Below are positions 26,458-36,394 of a stretch of 64,000 nt of DNA, in pieces. A model generated the notes under the pieces. The model did no database searches. It worked only from the letters and a program-made list of their open reading frames with translations, and was not told the origin of the DNA. Source of the stretch: Paenibacillus sp. VTT E-133291. GTDB taxonomy: Bacteria > Bacillota > Bacilli > Paenibacillales > Paenibacillaceae. A program made the position numbers and the translations under genes. Every line of letters begins with the position of its first letter. Position 1 is the first letter of the stretch. The DNA is taken from positions 1 through 64,000 of the forward strand of contig NZ_NFVA01000034.1 of NCBI RefSeq assembly GCF_002264395.1, in the 5' to 3' direction.

Positions 26458-28872
26458 TTAAATATTCCGAACTTCCACAACCTTACCTAAGTCCACATAC
26501 TCCTCATGATCCACCTTCACCTTTACTCTGCCCTTTCGGCGCTTCTCACGCCATTCACGAAGCTCTTCCTCCGTTTCTAGACGGAGCTCTGCGATTTCTA
26601 AGGCCCGGTCCAGGATGTACTTGCTCGTATAAAGCACCGTGTAGATCCCTTGTCCTCCTAGTGTGATGGGAGCGGTTAAACTCTTCCATTCCTCAACCGT
26701 AAAACGTACATACAGCTCTTCTTCAGTACCCGGGCGATAAGGAATCTCTTTAATCTCATTACGCCGCAGCACCTTCCAATCCGCTACTTTCCCTACCCAG
26801 TGAATCCCCGTTTTTGCAGAATCAATGAACTTTTTGCGGGATTGGCACATCGCTACATACTCGATCTGGGTGAGGATTTTTACGTCCGAAAGGTTCTTTA
26901 AAGGTACATGGTAAAAAGAATGCTGTCTCGCCACCTCCACCTGCTCAGGTCCCCGGACAGAACCAACAAGCACATTTTTACCAGCGAGTTGGTTGGCATA
27001 GTATTCTTTCGTACCGCGTGGACGAGTAGATCGTTCATAAGCTTTTTCCGGACTATCCTGAATAATCTCATCTAAGAATTGCTCCACCAGGCTTGTAGAA
27101 TTCGGTAGGAATGGCAAAGCACCAATATTCAATAACTCAATGCTTTTGTAGAATTGGTGGGTCTTATACCGCTCCTCATCCGGATAGGGAAATAACACAT
27201 AGGCGCCAAACATACTTCGCTCATATTCTCCCGAGCCTTTCTCCTGATACACAATGGCGTCCCGGTAGCGGTGCATCGTGTTAATGTCATCCTCTTCAGG
27301 CCCAGGCTGTCTATAAGTCCCATGATAGGAAGTGCCTTCATAAGCCGGATTTAACCGGTATTTGGCATCAAAAACATACTTATACTCTTTGATTTTGCCA
27401 GCATCCTTCTTCTTAAGTGTCAGTACATTATCCGGACGCTGATTGAGCGTCGGTGTCTTATCCGAGCTAGGAATCGCATTATAATACAGGATGAACTGCT
27501 CTCCGTTAACTGGATTCTCGTACACCATCTTAGCGCTCTGCGAGCGGTCAAGTGTAACAAAAATACCGTTCCGATTCACCTTAATAATATCCTGCTTCAC
27601 CAGTTTATACTTCTGCCCCAGGAGCTGATTCAGCTTTAAGAAACACCAGTACTCATAGAGCTGAGCAACATCCTTCATGGATAAGCGAAGCAGGTCACCT
27701 TGGATCGACAGGCCTTTAAGCAGCATTAGATAACAGCGATAGACTTCGCGGTATCCTGGGGCCATCTGCAGCACCAGCGTAACGGACATCTGCTTCAACA
27801 CTCCAGCCTCACGCAAGAAATCCATCTTGAGCACCCGCTCTAGCTGAGTGAGCATGGTATCTAACCTTTTTATAAGTAATGGATCTGGGGTTCGGTTTTT
27901 AATCTTCCAGCGACCCTTGAGCTCTTTCAGCTTTCCATGAATGCGTTCCAGCATCCAGCGGATGAACCTGTTCTCATTAGTATCATAGGCGAGGCGTCTT
28001 CGTGTCTCCATTAAATGTGTGGCTGTGTAATTTCGGCTGCCGATGGTCAAGAATCCATGGTTCATGTCTTCTCTTAATCGTTCGGGATGCTTCGCGAGCT
28101 CGCGGATGTTCTCTCTTCCGGCCTTTTTGACCCGATTGGCGTCGACTAGTCGGCGGTCCTGAAGCAGAGCGTAATGGGGATTCTTGTTAATCCGCTCAAC
28201 GGCATCCAAGAGCTGTCTAAACACATGCTGTAGAATGGTAAAAAACTCCGTCAGGCTCTGATGCTGCGTCTCCCGCAAACCTGTTAGTTGGTAGGTTTTG
28301 CGCAAAAAATCAAAAGCCAAATTATAAATCTGCTCATTCACTTCATTCAAAATATTCTGGTAATCCAGCTTGTAATCCATTTTAGAGGGGAAGATCTCCA
28401 TTTCTACCCGCAGCAAAGCCTGTCCCGAACTGCGGATCTCCCATTCCGTCAAACCGACCTCATTCCCAAAGTTCAGCATACCCGCAAGAATAGACTCACC
28501 TAGGGGCTTAATTGCCTGCCGAAGCAGCACATTGTCATGATAAAAAGAGAGGTTAGCAGCGGTCTTCCTCTGAATCACCAGCTCGTACGATTGTGTCTCA
28601 TAAAAACAAGGGAAAACAGACTCCCCCGGCTGCCAGTCCACCATCCCGTGAGCTTCAGGGGAAAACACTTTAATCTGAACATTACCAAGCCGTTCGGAGC
28701 ATGTAATCCCAAGCTGAGCATTCACCCACTCCTGACTAGAAGAACGATGAAGCTGCAAGGTCTCCACAGTAGGATGATATGGCCTTCCTTGAAGAAAAAG
28801 CGTAAAAAGCTCCGTTTCTACACGGAGCAATTCTACCGTCTGATTAAGAGAGCCAGTATGAGGTGAATCCAT
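26458..28872 (-). CDS. DUF2357 / restriction-endonuclease-like protein (McrC-type partner)
   Basis: The 804-residue product has the DUF2357 region in its N-terminal half (ending near RVKKAGRENIRELAKHPERL) and a PD-(D/E)XK-like nuclease part in its C-terminal half, where YKYVFDAKYRLN supplies the D-x-K. It is paired with, and overlaps by 29 bp, an McrB-like AAA+ gene, as in two-gene McrBC-type restriction systems. The motor threads DNA and this protein cuts. The frame extends to a GTG at 28914, but the ATG at 28872 has a TTAGGAGG about 10 nt upstream. Target modification is unknown. Confidence 0.8.
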   Translation of the reverse strand: MDSPHTGSLNQTVELLRVETELFTLFLQGRPYHPTVETLQLHRSSSQEWVNAQLGITCSERLGNVQIKVFSPEAHGMVDWQPGESVFPCFYETQSYELVIQRKTAANLSFYHDNVLLRQAIKPLGESILAGMLNFGNEVGLTEWEIRSSGQALLRVEMEIFPSKMDYKLDYQNILNEVNEQIYNLAFDFLRKTYQLTGLRETQHQSLTEFFTILQHVFRQLLDAVERINKNPHYALLQDRRLVDANRVKKAGRENIRELAKHPERLREDMNHGFLTIGSRNYTATHLMETRRRLAYDTNENRFIRWMLERIHGKLKELKGRWKIKNRTPDPLLIKRLDTMLTQLERVLKMDFLREAGVLKQMSVTLVLQMAPGYREVYRCYLMLLKGLSIQGDLLRLSMKDVAQLYEYWCFLKLNQLLGQKYKLVKQDIIKVNRNGIFVTLDRSQSAKMVYENPVNGEQFILYYNAIPSSDKTPTLNQRPDNVLTLKKKDAGKIKEYKYVFDAKYRLNPAYEGTSYHGTYRQPGPEEDDINTMHRYRDAIVYQEKGSGEYERSMFGAYVLFPYPDEERYKTHQFYKSIELLNIGALPFLPNSTSLVEQFLDEIIQDSPEKAYERSTRPRGTKEYYANQLAGKNVLVGSVRGPEQVEVARQHSFYHVPLKNLSDVKILTQIEYVAMCQSRKKFIDSAKTGIHWVGKVADWKVLRRNEIKEIPYRPGTEEELYVRFTVEEWKSLTAPITLGGQGIYTVLYTSKYILDRALEIAELRLETEEELREWREKRRKGRVKVKVDHEEYVDLGKVVEVRNI

Positions 28873-31099
28873 CTTCCTCCAGCCTCCTAAGCATAAAAGC
28901 CAATTTACGCGCACTTTGTGGATGTTTAGCCGTAGGTGGAGTTTGGCCAGCAGCCCATCTCATATACAGCGGAGTAGCCTCATCCATAAAAGCTGGCAAG
29001 TCCACTGTAACACCAGATCCGGTACCAAGAGCCCCTTTCATCAAGTTCAATAATACCCGGCGAACCGAAGAATGGCTCCCTTGAATGCGCGGCAGTATCT
29101 TTTGCAGCAGTTGCCAGTCAAAAGCTTCTTCCTCACTCATCAGCTTGTACCGTTCGTTATAGATCATATAGAAGCAAATCGCATCCCGCACCCGAAAACC
29201 CACATGAGCGTGAATATCCTCAAGCAAAGCATTGATCTTAACCAATCTCTCTGTCGTCCGTACAATAAGCTCTTTGTTGGTATCATAGGCATCCACTAGC
29301 TGCAAATAATCGGAGCGCAGAAAAAGATGATTCAGTTCGGCAGCGTCAGAGTTATCATTGGTCTCTACCTGCTCACCCAAATCCGGATACTGTTGCAGAT
29401 TAATGTAATTAAATTCTAATGTGTTAGCTCGGTCCAGTACCTTTTTGCTAAAAGGATGTGTCGTTTCATCCATATTCACAGTCCCGATTAAGAACACATT
29501 CTCGGGAATACCAAGGCTGCCAAACTTCACTTGATCCTCAGACGTATCCAGCATGGTAGAAGATATGAGATCCTGTGTCTGGATCTTCCCCTCCTGCCAG
29601 TCCTGTGTTTCCAGCACACTTAGCAGATCACTGAAATAATGCTCTACCCGAGCCAGATTCATCTCATCTAGGCAGATAAAATAAGGCTTATGCTGATTCT
29701 CCGGTTTCCGCGCCTCTACTAACACTTCCGTAAGCGGACCCGGTTTGAACCTGCCCGAAAGATCCTTGTACCCCAGCAGATCCGCAGGATCACTCCAATC
29801 CGGGCGCACTGGGATCAAGGTAAACTGGCCATTATTCCCTGTTGCACCAAGAGCCTCTGCAAACAGCTTCACCAACCGAGTCTTCCCCGTGCCCGATATC
29901 CCCGCTAGGATGACAAAAGGCTTAGTCTTTAGCGAGAGGTAAAAGTTCTCGATAAGGTGCTCAGGGAAGAAGAAGCCTTTGCGGCGGATGTAGGATTGGA
30001 TTTGGTGGAGGATAGAGGGGATTTCGGCGTCGTCAATTGGCTCAGGTACCGATTCCATATACTCTGTCACTGGCTCTACCTCCAAGGTGCTTGCCGTTTC
30101 ATTAAGTATGTGATTTTCAACATAGATTCGATAATCTTCCATTACGTTCTGTAGATCCTGTATCAATTTCTCATCCGACGGCACTTTACCACGTTCATAT
30201 TTTATATAAGCGACTGTAGATGCCTGATAATCATTCCCTCGACCGTGGCCCAGGAGCTGAATGTTTTCGTCCTTATTCATATTTGCGAGAGGAATGAGCT
30301 CACGTATTTCTTGGGTTTTATTGCGTAGATAGGCATACTTATCCTTGCTACCCTTCTCCTTCGGAGCAGTTGTTACTCCTTGGGCAAGTGTTAGATACAC
30401 GGCACTCATATTTTCGGCAAAAAGATAGACGACATATTCACCGCTTTGAGTGGTTCTAGTAATGCGTTTATCTAATATAGAAAACCAAGGCACATCGGCC
30501 CATTTCCCCTGTCCAATGGAGCCTTGAATCTTATAGTACTCCTCATTCAGGAAAGGCAAAGCCCTTAATTCAGCAGGAATCGTCTTTCTCAATAAAGTGC
30601 CCAATAAATGATCTTTAAAGGGTTCTCTTTTGGCCTGACCATATTGGGCCATAATATTCTCCAGGTGATTTTTCAGCGAAAAATGTTGCATTGCAGTATT
30701 ATACTTATGTATTTCTTCTTTTGCTAGGTTCTCCAACTGGTGTAGGCCAGACTCGCCGAGTTGATACTTTACCTCCGGGTAAAAACCAATTGAATTATCT
30801 TCTGTATCAACAAATATAACCTCTGAAAGAATTTTAACTGGTGTCGTTAATATAGAATTCAGCTGCCCTTTCGTTATCTCATTCCATCGGGCGTGATAGC
30901 GAGTAGGTGTCTCATCTACTCTATGCCCAAGATCTTGTTGCTGCATATAGTAATTAAGAAATCGATTCTTCACTTTATCATAAGAAACTCTCTCTTGATC
31001 AGTAGTCTTCAGCTCTTCAATTAAAGATAAGATTAGCACCATCTTGTATGATTTTTGTTTTCTTCTAAAAATTTGAGTAATAGATTCTGGTAATGACAT
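28844..31099 (-). CDS. McrB-like AAA+ GTPase with DUF3578 (MrcB_N) sensor domain
   Basis: The 751-residue product has a DUF3578-type domain at about 145-325 (YYKIQGSIGQGKWADVPWFS is typical), a linker, then an AAA_5/McrB motor. Motor motifs are Walker A GISGTGKT (400-407), Walker B FICLDEMN (474-481) and the TVNMDETTHPF box. DUF3578 domains are thought to recognise the nucleic-acid target or modified base. First gene of the two-gene type IV-like system. A MazG-like gene lies about 50 bp upstream on the same strand. Confidence 0.88.
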   Translation of the reverse strand: MSLPESITQIFRRKQKSYKMVLILSLIEELKTTDQERVSYDKVKNRFLNYYMQQQDLGHRVDETPTRYHARWNEITKGQLNSILTTPVKILSEVIFVDTEDNSIGFYPEVKYQLGESGLHQLENLAKEEIHKYNTAMQHFSLKNHLENIMAQYGQAKREPFKDHLLGTLLRKTIPAELRALPFLNEEYYKIQGSIGQGKWADVPWFSILDKRITRTTQSGEYVVYLFAENMSAVYLTLAQGVTTAPKEKGSKDKYAYLRNKTQEIRELIPLANMNKDENIQLLGHGRGNDYQASTVAYIKYERGKVPSDEKLIQDLQNVMEDYRIYVENHILNETASTLEVEPVTEYMESVPEPIDDAEIPSILHQIQSYIRRKGFFFPEHLIENFYLSLKTKPFVILAGISGTGKTRLVKLFAEALGATGNNGQFTLIPVRPDWSDPADLLGYKDLSGRFKPGPLTEVLVEARKPENQHKPYFICLDEMNLARVEHYFSDLLSVLETQDWQEGKIQTQDLISSTMLDTSEDQVKFGSLGIPENVFLIGTVNMDETTHPFSKKVLDRANTLEFNYINLQQYPDLGEQVETNDNSDAAELNHLFLRSDYLQLVDAYDTNKELIVRTTERLVKINALLEDIHAHVGFRVRDAICFYMIYNERYKLMSEEEAFDWQLLQKILPRIQGSHSSVRRVLLNLMKGALGTGSGVTVDLPAFMDEATPLYMRWAAGQTPPTAKHPQSARKLAFMLRRLEEDGFTSYWLS

Positions 31100-31149
31100 G
31101 TTGATCCCCCAATAGGAATGAATGAGTACAGTAATTTCTTAATACATGT

Positions 31150-31473
31150 TTACTCCGTTACTTCAATCAAAAAAATGCGATCTTTAAATCCTCCGCGCTC
31201 CTCGACTTTCTTAGCACGCACCTTCTCTACATCTTCTGGAAGGACTTTATGAATTTGAGCAAGAGCACGGACCACTTCAAGAATATCGGCCAGTTCTTCA
31301 ACCCCCTCTGTATCATCGCCAGCTCGGATATACTCTTCTACCTCTTCTCGAAGCTTCCTTTTTAGTTCAGAAACATAAGATTCTTCCTCTAACTTTATGC
31401 AATCGCAGTCCTTACCCGAGCTTCGGATAATATCAGGGATTTTGTCACGAACAAGCTTGTTATAGATTGGCAT
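31150..31473 (-). CDS. MazG-like / phosphoribosyl-ATP pyrophosphohydrolase-like protein
   Basis: The 107-residue product begins MPIYNKLVRDKIPDII and has the helical metal-binding pattern EEVEEYI...EELADILEVV, the E-x-x-E...E-x-x-D signature of all-alpha NTP pyrophosphatases. It ends with RGGFKDRIFLIEV, typical of this small subfamily. It probably hydrolyses a non-canonical or alarm nucleotide. AGGAG lies 8-9 nt before the ATG. Only 5 bp separate it from the NERD gene upstream, so the two are cotranscribed, perhaps with the McrB-like pair. Confidence 0.85.
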   Translation of the reverse strand: MPIYNKLVRDKIPDIIRSSGKDCDCIKLEEESYVSELKRKLREEVEEYIRAGDDTEGVEELADILEVVRALAQIHKVLPEDVEKVRAKKVEERGGFKDRIFLIEVTE

Positions 31474-31478
31474 TCAAA

Positions 31479-32165
31479 TCAACTCCTATTCTTGATTTTG
31501 TCCACATGACGCTTACGAATCTCGGCATCAGTAATATTAGTCTGAACCAAATGATTGTATATGGTTTGGACCTGTGCTGTAGTAATAAGAGATCCAGGAG
31601 TTCCCGCTTTTAAACTAATCAGCTTCCTGGAGATAAACTCGCTTAATTCTACGTCATAGACAACCAGTTCATCCGATTGAATCTTCCGCAGCTCCGGATC
31701 AATACTGAACCTACATCTCATCGTGAATGAAATCATAGAGATGTATTTTACAGTGGCTACGTCCTTTACAAGACTTTCAATGGCCTCGATATGCCCATAA
31801 TTCTGCTTCAGAGGATTGTACATCTTGTAACGGTTACTCACCGACCATTGCTGATCCGCCCGCCCACCTTTAATTTCTCCATTGTAGTTTTTCGTCTCAA
31901 TAACAAATATGCAATACGGGGAAATAACAACATGATCAATCTGAGCATAACCTGTTCTAGACTTGGGATTAGGTAGCAGCAGATCACTTAGTGATTTACA
32001 ATCCTTAGGAAGCTGGTCAAGCTGAATGTTAATTTTATGCTCGCCTAGTTCACCAATTCGGGTGGGAGCAACCTTGGGCTTAGCCTTTGGAGCGTGTGCC
32101 TTTTGTAAAGCCTGTGGCGGCTTAGAATCTGATTTTCGGAAGAGTGCCCTTAGTGCTTCAAACAT
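31479..32165 (-). CDS. NERD-domain nuclease-related protein
   Basis: The 228-residue product has the NERD core: IDHVVISPYCIFVIETKNY (Asp77, Glu90-x-Lys92) followed by GEIKGGRADQQW and NPLKQNYGHIEAI. NERD is a PD-(D/E)XK-related fold often found near mobile or defence genes. No membrane segment is seen, unlike many NERD proteins. The N-terminal 30 residues are Lys/Pro/Ala rich. It lies upstream of the MazG-like gene in what seems a four-gene run with the McrB-like and DUF2357 genes. Confidence 0.87.
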   Translation of the reverse strand: MFEALRALFRKSDSKPPQALQKAHAPKAKPKVAPTRIGELGEHKINIQLDQLPKDCKSLSDLLLPNPKSRTGYAQIDHVVISPYCIFVIETKNYNGEIKGGRADQQWSVSNRYKMYNPLKQNYGHIEAIESLVKDVATVKYISMISFTMRCRFSIDPELRKIQSDELVVYDVELSEFISRKLISLKAGTPGSLITTAQVQTIYNHLVQTNITDAEIRKRHVDKIKNRS

Positions 32166-32245
32166 AACCCAACCTCATATCCTCTAGATTTACAATATGT
32201 ATGCTTATTCGACAATATGGGAAGGATTTCCTTCCAAAAAGAGCA

Positions 32246-32273
32246 TAAGAAAAGGACTGTCGCGTGGACAGCC
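32246..32273 (-). terminator. Terminator after the Spo0E-like gene
   Basis: GGGCTGTC pairs with GACAGTCC around a 5-nt loop, followed by TTTTCTTAT on the minus strand. Confidence 0.75.
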
Positions 32274-32305
32274 CAAACATGAGTAAGCTTATGTTTTATC
32301 TTATC

Positions 32306-32803
32306 TTATTCTGAGAGAACAGAAGGAGCATTAAAAGCATTGGCAAGCTGCTTTCCATCCTTGAGTCCTTGAAGATATAGGCGTTCATAAAGAACGGATT
32401 GCTTTACCTGGAGTTTATTCTCCCAATCCTCAAATTTCGGCATACGTGCAATATCTAAGGAGTCGAACAACGCCTGAAAAGCCTCGCTTTCCTCTTCAAA
32501 AGCTTGTCTTGGCTCCGATTTATATTCTATTTGTGCTGTCACCTCATTCAATCGACCTTGAATTGTTTGTATAAACCACGCTGGAAAGCTCACCACATCT
32601 CCCCCAAGCCAGAAGTTTAAACGCAAAGCCTCAGAATATCCGTTCCTTTCCTGATACATCTGATTAATAAGTTCATCCACCCTGCGACTCTGAGCCTGGA
32701 GTGCCTCATTAGTGCTTAACGGAACCCCTTCTTCCAGTAACCTCTGCCCGAGTTGATTCAGCCTGCGCTTCTCCTCCTCATACTTGTGAATTAGATTCTG
32801 CAT
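32306..32803 (-). CDS. Spo0E-like N-terminus joined to an uncharacterised helical domain
   Basis: In the 165-residue product, residues 1-52 (EEEKRRLNQLGQRLLEEG...SRRVDELINQMY) follow the Spo0E aspartyl-phosphatase pattern of two helices with S-x-x-x-D. Spo0E proteins (about 50-85 residues) remove phosphate from Spo0A and delay sporulation. Here about 110 extra residues follow, with a conserved-looking end (FQALFDSLDIARMPKFEDWE...VLYERLYLQGLKDGKQL). That tail resembles small DUF6809-type proteins of Paenibacillus; this is from memory. Predicted all-alpha, cytosolic. Function uncertain. Confidence 0.55.
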   Translation of the reverse strand: MQNLIHKYEEEKRRLNQLGQRLLEEGVPLSTNEALQAQSRRVDELINQMYQERNGYSEALRLNFWLGGDVVSFPAWFIQTIQGRLNEVTAQIEYKSEPRQAFEEESEAFQALFDSLDIARMPKFEDWENKLQVKQSVLYERLYLQGLKDGKQLANAFNAPSVLSE

Positions 32804-32955
32804 TGCACCCTCACCTTTCTGGCAAAGCTATGGTTGTAGACGATGTATGGAGATTTTAATGCGTTTATCGGTTTATTTTATTTTAATTCGATATCCGCAT
32901 TAAAACAACTCCTACCTCGCATACAATTTGGTTAATATTGTGAGGTGACACGGAA

Positions 32956-33204
32956 ATGAGACATCGCAAAGAGCCTCCAGGTGATAAAAACATCATCGGG
33001 ACTCGAGTCGTAGCAATTCGCAAGGCTAAGAAAATGAAGCAAAAGGATTTCCTTGCGAGGTTGCAAACCTTCGGATTAGACATCAGCCCGACCAGTTTAT
33101 CAAGATTGGAAGGTCAATATAGACTTGTGCAAGATTATGAGGTTGTTGCTATTGCGAAGGCGCTGGAGGTTTCTGTTGGGGAGTTGTTGGGGGAGAAAAA
33201 TTGA
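32956..33204 (+). CDS. XRE-family DNA-binding regulator
   Basis: The 82-residue protein is essentially one helix-turn-helix domain: IIGTRVVAIRKAKKMKQKDFLARLQ, then ISPTSLSRLEGQYRLVQDYEVVAIAKALEVSVGELLG. It stands alone on the plus strand in the middle of the minus-strand defence island, between the Spo0E-like gene and the hsd operon, and may control one of them. Its terminator is shared with hsdR. Confidence 0.85.
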   Translation: MRHRKEPPGDKNIIGTRVVAIRKAKKMKQKDFLARLQTFGLDISPTSLSRLEGQYRLVQDYEVVAIAKALEVSVGELLGEKN

Positions 33205-33240
33205 AGGACAGTTGTTCGGCCATCTTTAAATAAATGTAAA

Positions 33241-33265
33241 AGCCAAGGAATACTTCTCCTTGGCT
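33241..33265. terminator. Bidirectional terminator between xre and hsdR
   Basis: AGCCAAGGA pairs with TCCTTGGCT around a 7-nt loop. A/T-rich runs on both sides suit both convergent genes. Confidence 0.82.
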
Positions 33266-33295
33266 CATAAAATATATTTTTTTACCAACATCGAT

Positions 33296-36200
33296 TTAAC
33301 TATATTTTTGCTTAACTTCAGCAATCCACGCTGGAAGCTTGGAAGTTAGCTTCATATTGTGCCTTAACAGATTTCCAGCCGTTTGGTTTGTTGCCTTGTT
33401 ATAATCAATACTACTAATGAGTTCATTAATGTATGGAACAACATCAGGCTGTGAAATTGAATATGAATCCACTGATTTTCCTAGCAGCTTACTGTCAAGC
33501 CCCCACTCTAAAGAAAAGGCAATAACCACGTTTGCCAACTTACTTGCTTTCCAAGCTTCAAATGCCTCATCAAAGTCCAGACTGCTCGATAGGTTACCTT
33601 GCATAAGCTCAGTGTCCACAAATTCTTTTAGTAACTGTGCTTGCTCATATTCCCCCATGTTACTCAGCTCTTGAATTTGTTCATAAATAATGCGGAGTGT
33701 TTCATCATCCACCGTTTGTATACCGTTCGGAGCGGTGACTTTCGAACCAATCAAGCTAAGAATATGGTTGGCATCAATGACCTGTGTTCCCGCTAACTTC
33801 GTTCTTCCAGAAAGAGGATTAATCGGCGTTGGCGTTGGCGCTTCCCCTGGCTTCCAAGTTAAGTTTTTATATGCACCGACATATTGCAGCCAAGTATGCT
33901 CATCCATACCAAAAGCAACATCGTCCCACTTGAATTCATAGTATTGTTCCAATAAATTCAATTGCTCAGCAGTATCTTTAAAGGACAGGAGAAACGCTTC
34001 TTTTTTCTCATTATCATCTTTAATGACCTGCCATTCCGTCGGATCAAGTAATGTCGAAATCATTTCAGTATTTTTTATGGCTAGTTTTTTTACAGCAGTA
34101 TCATAGTTATCCACAATGGCCTTACTGCTCTTACCACCACTTCCATACAGCTTCAGAGCGTCTTCTACGATTTGCTCCGTAAGTCGTGGATATTGGAAGT
34201 TGATAATTGTTCCGAACTCTTTTTTGGAACCAAATACACGATTAGTTCGAGAATACGCTTGAATCAAACTTTGAAGTTCAAGGGAACGGTCAACATAAAG
34301 CGTGTTAAGCCGCTTAGAGTCATACCCTGTCAACAGTTGGGCTGCTACAATCACGAGATCTATATTCTTCGGATTGCGTCCGCTGCCGCCTCGAGTGGCA
34401 CGTTCTACGAGATCTTCAAAGTAAGCGTCCTCACCGCGTTTTTTATCCCCAGCGATAAATTCAATGCCCGTAAATTCGGCGTAATCCTTAAACATACCTT
34501 TTACAATTTTAGGGTCTAATGGCTTAGAATCATTTTCATTGCTGAAGCTAAAAGTCATTGCCACGTTCAGCTTCGCTCCATTGGCTGTCAATTGCTTCTT
34601 GAACTCATCATAATAGGCAATCACCCTATTTTTATAAGCCACTGTTAAGATAGCATTAAATTCCCTACCCTGTGATTGGGATTCCCAGTTACTCAGAATT
34701 TCTTCAACTACGCGTGGAATATGCGTTTCATCCTGATATATCAGCAATCCTCGTATTTCAGCCTGTTTCTCAAGTTGAGCTTCTGACATTTCTTGAACTT
34801 TACGTTCAATTTCTCTATCCGTTAGTTCAGGGCGTTCTTCCTTCATCTGCTCAATCAGTTGCTCTCTTAAATCTTCATAACTCTTGAACTCTCCAGTATT
34901 AATGTAATCAACGTGAAAACCCAATACGTTTTTATCCGCAATGGCCTCGTCAATCGTATATTGATGTAACTTGGGCCCAAATAGTTTTTCGGTTGTATTG
35001 ATGACCTCACTATTTTCATTGACCTTTCCCTTAACTTTATTTTCATTAAATAAAGGCGTTCCGGTAAACCCATAGAAAAGTCCGTTTTTCTTAAAAAACT
35101 TCGTAATGCTTCCCATCATCTGCCCCATTGTTGTGCGGTGCGCTTCATCGATGATAAAAATGATTTTTTTATCTGCTAAACTGTTATCGTGAGCTTCTTC
35201 CATTTCCTTCACTAAAGAATTTAGTTTAAATGTTGTCGTTACTATAATTCCATTTTTAACTGACTTAAGTATTTTTTTAAGCTGGTAGGTATGCTTGGTA
35301 TCATCAACCGAGACAGCCTCGTATGCAGCGTATGCTTTAAAGTTTTCACTGGTTCGATTGTCTAACTCACGACGATCAACAAGGAAGATTACCTTATCAA
35401 ATCCTGCTCTAGTCGATAAAAATAAAGCCGTCTTAAAACTGGTAATGGTTTTTCCTGAGCCCGTTGTGTGCCAAACAAATCCGCCGTGAGGAACTTTATC
35501 ATCATTATCCCAACCAAACGCAGCACTTTCGACAGATTGTAAAGCATACACTTGATAAGGTCGCATTAACATATGACGCCTATTTTCTTCGTCCTTAGCT
35601 TCGTCTATCACCAAATAATCCCCCACCATTTGATGGGCCATGGGTATCATAAGAAAATTCTCCACTACTTTTTGCCAGTTGTTAATCGGTTTATTTTTTT
35701 TATCCGACCAATGGAAAACAAAACTAGGGTTGAAATCTGTTATTGTTTTAGGAGTAGCAAAATAACGGGTAGCAATTTCAGAGGTGATTACCATCATCTG
35801 CGAAAAAGCCATGAAGTTATTACTGTATTCGCCATCACGGTAGTAGCGCATGAACTGCCCGAATGCCTCGTCCAGGGTTTTGTCTGTACGTTTTTGCTCG
35901 ATATTGATTAGTGGCAGGCCATTAATTAGTAAGACAATATCAAAGCGGTTGTTGTTCGGTGTCTGCACTTCCCTAGCAATTCTATAACTTGAATCGCCGC
36001 CGCGCACTTCGGCTTTTTTGAAGATGGTCAAGGTAATTTGCTTTCGTGTAATCTTAGGATTGTCATCACGGTAAATACCATCTATTTTTCCTTTAGATTC
36101 TTCAATAGCTAAAAGCTTGGCTGCCTCGTAGCTGTTGCTAATCCGATTGACTTTGGCCATAACTTGTTTGAACTCGTTATCTGTCAGCTCCACACCCTCC

Positions 36201-36388
36201 AGCTGGTCGGCATTGATACGGTTGAGTTCGCTACGCCAGTTGGTAATCAAGTCATCAACAGTTACTTTTTTAATATTTCCATTTAAGAAGTCGGGCGCTT
36301 TCCATTTATACTTTTCTAACTCCTTAACAAAATTCTCTTGAAAAGTTTTTTCTGCCGCATTTTTTGGTGCAATGCTCATAGCTTTCAC
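33296..36388 (-). CDS. hsdR: Type I restriction enzyme, R (motor/nuclease) subunit
   Basis: The 1030-residue protein has an N-terminal PD-(D/E)XK nuclease (RFDIVLL Asp150, INIEQK Glu164/Lys166). A superfamily 2 translocase follows: Walker A TTGSGKT (308-314), DEAH (414-417), GFTGTP, and the later motif AQLLTGYDSKRLNTLYVD with TNRVFGSKK. A C-terminal helical region would dock on the M2S core. Length is normal. It cuts DNA far from unmethylated recognition sites. Third gene of the hsdM-hsdS-hsdR operon, 6 bp after hsdS. Confidence 0.95.
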   Translation of the reverse strand: MKAMSIAPKNAAEKTFQENFVKELEKYKWKAPDFLNGNIKKVTVDDLITNWRSELNRINADQLEGVELTDNEFKQVMAKVNRISNSYEAAKLLAIEESKGKIDGIYRDDNPKITRKQITLTIFKKAEVRGGDSSYRIAREVQTPNNNRFDIVLLINGLPLINIEQKRTDKTLDEAFGQFMRYYRDGEYSNNFMAFSQMMVITSEIATRYFATPKTITDFNPSFVFHWSDKKNKPINNWQKVVENFLMIPMAHQMVGDYLVIDEAKDEENRRHMLMRPYQVYALQSVESAAFGWDNDDKVPHGGFVWHTTGSGKTITSFKTALFLSTRAGFDKVIFLVDRRELDNRTSENFKAYAAYEAVSVDDTKHTYQLKKILKSVKNGIIVTTTFKLNSLVKEMEEAHDNSLADKKIIFIIDEAHRTTMGQMMGSITKFFKKNGLFYGFTGTPLFNENKVKGKVNENSEVINTTEKLFGPKLHQYTIDEAIADKNVLGFHVDYINTGEFKSYEDLREQLIEQMKEERPELTDREIERKVQEMSEAQLEKQAEIRGLLIYQDETHIPRVVEEILSNWESQSQGREFNAILTVAYKNRVIAYYDEFKKQLTANGAKLNVAMTFSFSNENDSKPLDPKIVKGMFKDYAEFTGIEFIAGDKKRGEDAYFEDLVERATRGGSGRNPKNIDLVIVAAQLLTGYDSKRLNTLYVDRSLELQSLIQAYSRTNRVFGSKKEFGTIINFQYPRLTEQIVEDALKLYGSGGKSSKAIVDNYDTAVKKLAIKNTEMISTLLDPTEWQVIKDDNEKKEAFLLSFKDTAEQLNLLEQYYEFKWDDVAFGMDEHTWLQYVGAYKNLTWKPGEAPTPTPINPLSGRTKLAGTQVIDANHILSLIGSKVTAPNGIQTVDDETLRIIYEQIQELSNMGEYEQAQLLKEFVDTELMQGNLSSSLDFDEAFEAWKASKLANVVIAFSLEWGLDSKLLGKSVDSYSISQPDVVPYINELISSIDYNKATNQTAGNLLRHNMKLTSKLPAWIAEVKQKYS

Positions 36389-36394
36389 TCCCCT

